Assembly: GCA_026120185.1 (NCBI GenBank)
Contig: JANUWF010001281.1
Coordinates: forward strand, 124,001 to 188,000
DNA length: 64,000 nucleotides
Reading direction: 5' to 3'
From: Voacanga thouarsii
Lineage: Eukaryota; Streptophyta; Magnoliopsida; Gentianales; Apocynaceae
Numbering within the stretch: position 1 is the stretch's first letter; each line of letters opens with the position of its first letter. A program made the position numbers and the translations under genes. Below the pieces are notes generated by a model. That model saw only the letters and a program-made list of their open reading frames with translations, was not told the origin of the DNA and ran no database searches. Below, one piece after another: positions 58,150 through 64,000 of the stretch.

Positions 58150-58977
58150 ATTGAAGTGCCTGCAAGCTTATCTTTCTCATTCCTCTTTTTGACCGTTTCC
58201 AGGTAGGCATTATAGTTGCGCCTTCAATAGCCTATTTTACCACAATGATGACATGGGACTTTGGTAGCTGCCTCCTTTTTCTTCACGCCATTTTTTGGGC
58301 TTAGTGAGAACTTTTTTCTTCTTCTTCGAAACTTTCTTCTTAGAAGAAGAAGAATCTACTTGCAATCCTGCATTAGATTCCTTCTTTAAGAAAGTTTCTG
58401 CAGTCTTGAGAAGGTTGATCAACTCAAGTAGTGTGGTCTCAATCTTGTTCATTTAGTAGTTAATTACAAATTGTGAAAAACTACTTGGCAAGGATTGTAG
58501 AATTAAGTCTACACTTAATTCATGATCCATCACCAAATCAAGAGATTCAAACTTCTCAATCAAGCCCAACATTTTTAGCCCATGAGTGGCCATAGAAGCA
58601 CCCTCAACGAGCTTGGATTGGAACAACTATTTAGAGATCTCGTATCTCTCGGTCCTGGCTTGCTGATCAAATAGCTTCCTAAGATGTATGATAATAGAGT
58701 AAGCATCCATATGCTCATGCTACTTTTGTAGCTCAAAGTTCTTTGATGCCGGCATGATATAAGATGCTATGTCACTGTCCTCTTGGAGCTTCTTATAGAT
58801 AGCATACTCATCAACAGGAGCATCTTTGGCTGGTGGTGGTAAAATAGGAGTATCTAGCACGTAGAATAACTTTTCCACCTTGAGAATGATTCTCAAGTTT
58901 TTATACCAGTCCAAAAAATTTAAATCGATAAGCCTAGTGGTTTCCAAGATACTATGTAAATTCATGTTGGTCGACAT
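58150..58977 (-). pseudogene. Copia-E gag with zinc knuckle
   Basis: Starts MSTNMNLHSILETTRLIDLN at 58977 (85 codons open: FLDWYKNLRIILKVEKLFYV, ASYIMPASKNFELQK), the UBN2-type Copia Gag start. After breaks, 58452-58237 gives LLKTAETFLKKE and a Lys-rich stretch. The knuckle CHHCGKIGY*RRNY (about 58200-58250) has lost its His, one Cys and the frame. Confidence 0.9.
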
Positions 58978-60670
58978 GATGTAAATGACCTAGTTGTAAA
59001 GATAGAGAAATTAGCAAAATGTATATGCACATGATATGCAAATATTTAGGCCATTAATTAAGCACATAATTAATCCACTATTTTACTAAAATCAGTAGCT
59101 CACACCATAGATTTGAGAAAATGTGTTGGAAGTTTTCCTAGTAGAACAGTATCCAAATTCCTTAAGAATGACCTTGGGTCCACCTAACAAATTGGTAGGT
59201 ATCTAATACTAATTACATCAATTGTAATTATTAGATCATTGGGTGATTAACATTTTTGAATCTTAAACCCTTCAAGCTAGCCCAATCTTGCCTCTAATTT
59301 TTTCTTTGCTTGAGTTAGCGTAACCAAGATTAAGAAATTAGTTAAACCAAACCCATTAATTAGGAATTTAAATTCCATAGCTTGAACATACTCGATGTCA
59401 AGTAGGCTTAGGTCTGCCCAACAACCAGGTCTCGAAAAAGAGCTTTTGTTCTTACTATATTAATAAAGGGCAATGGTTTAATATTAATTGAGGAATTTAT
59501 TATATTAGTGGTCTCATGTATTTCGCATGAATAAATATCAACAATTTGACACAATTGTAATAGACACAATTATATAACTTAGTTATGGACCTTTCTAGAT
59601 TAATTTCTTTGAGCCAATTAGGAAATTTATTTTGATCAAACCTATGTGTTCATGCATATTTTTGAGAAAAAAGTCTTACCATCTTTTTACTTCATCTTGA
59701 TCACCATATTTGTAAGCTTGAAAGTAATTTCTAATCCTATGTAATCTAATTACATAAAATTTTAATAAAGAAACCTTGAGTTACATTCGAGGGAAGCTAG
59801 ATGAGAAGAGAAATTATATAAGAATAATAGAGAAGGCAGGACACGCATGCCCTATTTTTGCAAAACAAAGCTATAAAATGCATGAAACAATATTAATTAA
59901 TCAAAATTAATTGGTCTAAGTCCATAACCAAGCCAACATGCCAAAATCATGCTTAAAATAAATTAAGAAAATAAATATACATCAAATAAAAAATTTCCAA
60001 AATCATTATTTTGAAAAAATAAAATAAATTCATAATAAATATAAATTTCAAATTCATTATTTTGGAAATAATATATTTACTTCCAAAATCAAAATTTAAA
60101 AACCTTGTGAATCCAAAAATAAAAGATTTTGGAAAAATATATGGGTCCGTTTTGAATTAAGAAAAACTAGGGTGTAAAAATTTAAAAAAATTATTTTTAA
60201 CATTGCCCTCGGCCTGTCTAGGATCTCTCTAGGAAGCCTCAGACTTTCCTAGGCTGCCTAGGAGGTCCTTAGGTGGCTAGGACCTTCCTAGGTAGCTTAG
60301 GACTCTCCTAGGACACTTAGGTTGCACCTTGGGTAGCCTAGGAAAGCTTTCCTAGGCCGCTTGGCCACTGGGTAGCTATTTTAATTTTTTTTTTCTGTTC
60401 TTTCAATCTAAGCTTAGAAATAATTTTCACATTACATTTGCTTTTTGAAAAATATATTAATCTCTATTAACAATTTGATGTGATCACAATAATATTGATT
60501 AAAACAATTTTTTCAAAATAAAAATTTTTGTGAAAACAATTTTCATTAACCCAAACATAATTTTGAACAAATTTTAAATTTTAGAATATTTATGAAACAA
60601 TTTTATAATGCTGAATTTACTTTGAAACAAGTTCAAAAATAATAATAAACCCGTAAAACACATAGGAGAT
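58978..60670 (-). other. Copia-E leader, containing a CCTAGG-rich segment
   Basis: 1.7 kb without coding character, long for a Copia leader. 60205-60375 is unlike its AT-rich surroundings: repeated CCTAGG, CTTAGG and GGTAGC(C/T)TAGG words and a perfect 22-bp palindrome at 60336-60357. It resembles the hairpin repeats of the D family LTRs. Confidence 0.6.
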
Positions 60671-60683
60671 GGCTCCGATACCA
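60671..60683 (-). promoter_or_regulatory. Primer-binding site of Copia-E, initiator-Met type
   Basis: The minus strand reads TGGTATCGGAGCC, one change from the canonical plant sequence, beside the LTR start at 60685. Confidence 0.9.
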
Positions 60684-60684
60684 A

Positions 60685-62045
60685 TGTTAGATTTTGATTA
60701 TGCAAAAATAATTTATGCGCAACGAAAATTAAAACGAAATCCGCGCAATAGGATCATTCATTTGTAATTAAACGGGTTAGGAGAAGGAAGAAAAATTAAT
60801 TACCTCAAAAGCTCAGCTTTTAAAATTTTCCTTTGCGCAGAACCCTTCTGAAAGATTATCCAAGCACGAACAACTAAATTCCAAGGATAAGAATTTCTCT
60901 AATGTTGATCCACATGAGTATGTACTCAAGAACCACCAAAATTTTCTGCTAAAAAAATAATATGGCAGCTAGGGTTTATAATTTGGAGAAGAAAAATAAG
61001 AAGACTGCGTGTGGTTTTTCTTTGTGCGCTAGAATTTTTAGAAATGCAAAAACCCACGGAGAACAAATTCTACCATACTCTATTAAGGAAAAAATTCCAC
61101 CGCCTTTTAAAACCTACATATACATGCTTACGTGAATTCTTTTTCCAAAAACACCTTCTGGAAACAATAATAAAAGCCTTTATCAATTATTATAGGATTA
61201 GGTTTTCAAAATTGCAATATAGCCCCTTGAATTAACAAGCTTATAATTCAACCACAAGCCTTTTAAATAATTGTAATTTCACCCAACTAATTATAATGTT
61301 TTATAATTAGCCCATAATTATTATTTCTTCTCACATATTAACCTTATAATATTATCATATAATATCATGATGCTAATTCCTCTATTATGTATGACCTATT
61401 AGGTTTTTGATCTATTACTAGCAAAATAAGAATTAATTCAAATCACTATAGAATTAATAATCCTTAATAATTAGAATTAACTTATCAATTCCAATTAAAA
61501 TTAATTTATTAATTCCTCAATTCATAAATTCATATTTAGTAGATCATGAACGACATCTAACAAAACATCATGACCATCTAAAAGTCCAAAATGTTTGGTT
61601 GCTTAACATGAACCTTTCAATAGTAAAACGTCAATACAATAAACCCATTTTATCATGCTATATCTCATTTAGTTTTAGTGTATGGAATTAGTGCCAACTC
61701 CAACTAGAATATAATTAATTCTAGTCTGAATTTAATAGTACTTGTTCCAGAATTCATTACTCAACATGTGTATCAATTGGAACTATTTCCAACATATAGT
61801 CGCCTTGACCAAGAACTTCTTGAGTAATGATTCCATACAAGTGGCCATGAGATATACACCCTTACTATTAGGAGTGATGAATCTTTTATTGACCCTCTCA
61901 ATTGTTTTTGTTTACCTTATGATATACTAATATCCATTGCATAGGTGGTCTTGTAGGGACTCTAGAGATTGGAATCAAAGTACAACGCCTAATAAATAAA
62001 GTACCTTAGAGATCTCAAGTCTAATGATACTTGCACATTTGCTTA
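60685..62045 (-). repeat. 5' LTR of Copia-E, truncated
   Basis: TGTTAGATTTTGATTATGC to ATACTTGCACATTTGCT; the remaining ~0.45 kb present in 53441-55246 is absent. The short frames in it (61011-61235, 61742-61930) recur in 53721 and 1559 as LTR text, not genes. Confidence 0.88.
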
Positions 62046-63480
62046 TGAGGGCTCATTACATACATATTTGTTAGTATTTTTGTACTTTAATAGTATTAAA
62101 TCCTTGTTGAAATCACCACTCACCACACCATTCTCATTTGTTTTGTAGGAAATAAAGAAAATACCACATGAAGATGAATAAATATGAAGATGAAGAAAAA
62201 GAAATAAAAAGATAGAAGAAAGATAGAAGAATTGTATAGAGAAGAGGCTGCCCAGGGAAATCAAATTTCCCCAGGTCATATGGAGTTCAAAGGAGGCCAA
62301 GGGAACAATAAAAGTGGTGGCCTAGGGAAGTTCATCTTCCCTTGGCCGCCTAGTATACATAATGTGTGTGTGCGTTAGGAGTTGGCGGCCTAGGAAGCTT
62401 TCACTTCCTTAGGCCACCCATTTGCTTTTGTGAATGTGTATATGTATGTTTTAGGTGGTAGCCTAGGGAAGTTTCCCTAGGCTGCCTAGTGTTGTGTAAA
62501 TATATGTCTAGAGTGTTGGCGGCCTAGGGAACATTAAGTTTCGTTGGCCGCCTAGTGCATATCGTGTGTGTTGTGTATATTGTAAGTGGTGGCCTAGGGA
62601 TGTTAAAGAATCATAAGTCGTTTAGTGTAATATATGTATGTGTAGTGTGTTTTAAGTGGCGGCCTAGGGAAGTTTAAGTCCCCTTGGCCACCTAATGTTG
62701 TATATCTATATGTGTGTTGAAATAAGCTAGCGGCCTAGGGAGCATAAGTTCTTTATACCGCCTACCCATTTCCCTTAGCGCACCAGGCCAAAAGACTGGT
62801 AGCCTAGGGAATGAGCCTTAGTTTTGGACAACCTGGCAACCATTTCCCTCGACCGCCGACAAGCGAGGAAAAAGTACAAAACGTGCATTTTTCCTATTTT
62901 CTTTATTTATCTTCATTTATTTCACTTGTACACCATAAATAAACTTGTATCCCTAAATATTCATCCTTGATTGGCTAGCAACCAAGAGATCAATTAGGGA
63001 GCTTAAAAGATCCTTTAAGGAAGGGAAGACTATGGAGAAGAAGGGAAAAGAAGAAGGGGTTGTTGAAGGAAATCCAAGGGAGAATAAGCTCAATATCTTG
63101 TCTATGAGTAAAATTTTTCTTTTTCTTTGTATTAACTTTACAATATTGATATTCGTATGTCTTTAATTGTATTTGAGGCATGAACCCTAATTTATGCGCT
63201 TGTGTTGGGTTGTTACTATGATTTGTTGAATTCCTATTCTTGTATTTGACTACTTGGGCATTATTATGTTGGATTGATTATTTGGGCTTGGTTGATTTAT
63301 TCAATTGATTAGTTCACTCTTAATAATTTCAAAAGATGGGGTTGAGAGTTGAAGACCAAATTAATTGGTCTAATGTTTGTTTTCTATTGATTAACTCGAG
63401 AGAGAGGTAAAAGGATTAGAACATGGCAACCAATGGGTTTTCAATAGTACCTAAAGATAGGGCTAGTAGGGCTTCGGGTG
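62046..63480 (+). repeat. LTR related to element D, opposite orientation
   Basis: Starts TGAGGGCTCATTACATAC at Copia-E's truncation point. It follows the minus-strand text of the D LTR: GTGTGGTGAGTGGTGATTTCAAC, hairpin repeats, GGAGCTT..GGGAAG..., GTCTATGAGT, and AGATGGGGTTGAGAGTTGAAG (63330-63350) as in D. It fades out near 63480. Partial LTR; no internal region seen. Confidence 0.65.
62240..62862. repeat. Tandem hairpin array, about ten 60-72-bp units
   Basis: Units begin at about 62244, 62294, 62320, 62385, 62458, 62517, 62588, 62657, 62729 and 62798. Each has GGCGGCCTAGGGAAGTT-like left and AACTTCCC.TGGCCGCC-like right arms, then a TGTGTGTATAT-rich linker. The unit at 62460-62483 folds perfectly (11-bp arms, 2-nt loop). 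Confidence 0.85.
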
Positions 63481-64000
63481 CGCTTTCAGGTGATGTGCAA
63501 AATTTGGACTGCATAAAATTGCACAAAACCAGAAAAATTCCTGTTCAATTTTGCTGCACACCAAGCTAAGGTTGAAATTGTTTTTCTTGTCACCAATCCA
63601 GCAAAACCCTTGTGCTTTTCTCCAAAAAGAAGGATGGAAACCAACCTTAAAAGACCTTCAAACACCCCTCAAAATCATCTGCAAATCGGGCTTAAGAAAT
63701 GCAGAAATTCTACATAGAAAAATCATCGACCATTCAAAGCTTTGAACAACCTTGAAACTAGAAAATTCCAGTTTTGTCTCCTTAGGCTTAGGCTGAAAAA
63801 CCACCTTCAAACCTCTGCAAAATGGACCTTGTTCAGCCATGGACTAAGCACCATTAACCTCCACACTGACCTTGAGTACTTGGACTCCATAATCACACCT
63901 CAAAAGTCTCCTAAGATCACTCTATCCAAAACACATTTGACCTTCAAAAAAATTCCAGAATTTTGCTCCATGAAAACACTTTTGTATTAAGCTACTAAAC
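63481..64000. other. Unassigned 520-bp end of window
   Basis: No stop-free coding match. Overlapping frames of 60-82 codons on both strands show no domain. The text loosely resembles the long solo LTR around 42600-43400 but was not aligned convincingly. Confidence 0.25.

Larger units (their letters stand above)
53441..62045 (-). mobile_element. Copia-E: nearly complete minus-strand Ty1/Copia
   Basis: 3' LTR 53441-55246 with TGTTAG...CTAACA ends. The pol-gag region runs minus from 58977 to 55250. Long leader 58978-60670, PBS 60671-60683, 5' LTR 60685-62045, missing its last ~0.45 kb where the D-related LTR begins. Domain order gag, zinc knuckle, protease, integrase, RT, RNase H is the Copia order. 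Many stops and frameshifts. Confidence 0.9.

Noticed and set aside
62240..62862. CRISPR-like repeat-spacer array
   Set aside because: Plant retroelement context, units are diverged, linkers are simple TG/TA text and not unique spacers.

Overview
The window is plant nuclear DNA, AT-rich and built almost entirely of nested, decayed mobile elements. I found no host protein gene, tRNA or rRNA gene. The evidence for a flowering plant is: Ty1/Copia gag-pol, Ty3/Gypsy gag and integrase of the Athila/Tat type, primer-binding sites (PBS) matching plant initiator-Met and Asp tRNAs, and endogenous pararetrovirus (Caulimoviridae) sequence. The species cannot be named from the sequence.

Layout, left half (1-25,286). 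A minus-strand Copia element (Copia-F) frames this half. It has a 3' LTR at about 458-1935, an integrase fragment at 1935-2675, a PBS at 4973-4985, and a 5' LTR that restarts at 4987-4996, 10389-10735 and 24088-25286. Three things interrupt it: a truncated long LTR of a TGTAACACCCC family (2676-4946); a complete 5.4-kb non-autonomous LTR element with a tRNA-Asp PBS and a perfect 5-bp target-site duplication, TSD (element G, 4997-10383); and a 13.3-kb cluster of caulimovirid fragments (about 10736-24087). The viral cluster mixes two lineages in both orientations. Type B has a movement protein, coat protein, badnavirus-like cysteine motif, RT-RNase H and a viroplasmin-like domain. Type F is florendovirus/petuvirus-like, with movement protein, coat protein, protease, RT-RNase H and a downstream ORF. 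Every viral gene is broken or partial, except one 344-codon downstream frame that is open up to a nonsense change.

Layout, right half (25,287-64,000). A Copia RT-RNase H remnant runs into the pol tail, LTR, PBS, leader and gag of a plus-strand Gypsy element (Gypsy-I). Gypsy-I was then split by a solo LTR (26182-27591), two solo LTRs of one family (28886-30694, 31143-32972), and a TGTAACACCCC-type long-LTR element (Tek-T, 33331-49107, TSD AGAAT). Tek-T itself contains a second non-autonomous element related to G (element H, 34877-45002), whose 5' LTR is split by a 4.3-kb solo LTR (39788-44083). The gag is cut again at 49572 by an Athila/Tat element (D). D is interrupted at 53441 by an 8.6-kb Copia (Copia-E), and Copia-E is truncated at 62046 by a D-related LTR in the opposite orientation. 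The last 0.5 kb is unassigned.

Most noteworthy: (1) G and H share a protein-coding region of unknown function with conservative substitutions and no pol; (2) hairpin-forming tandem repeats on a CCTAGGGAAGTT-type motif occur in three places, including a Copia leader; (3) the viral cluster contains cross-lineage junctions, one giving an open coat-protein/RT fusion frame. Nested boundaries with TSDs were read directly; clade names rest on recalled family motifs.
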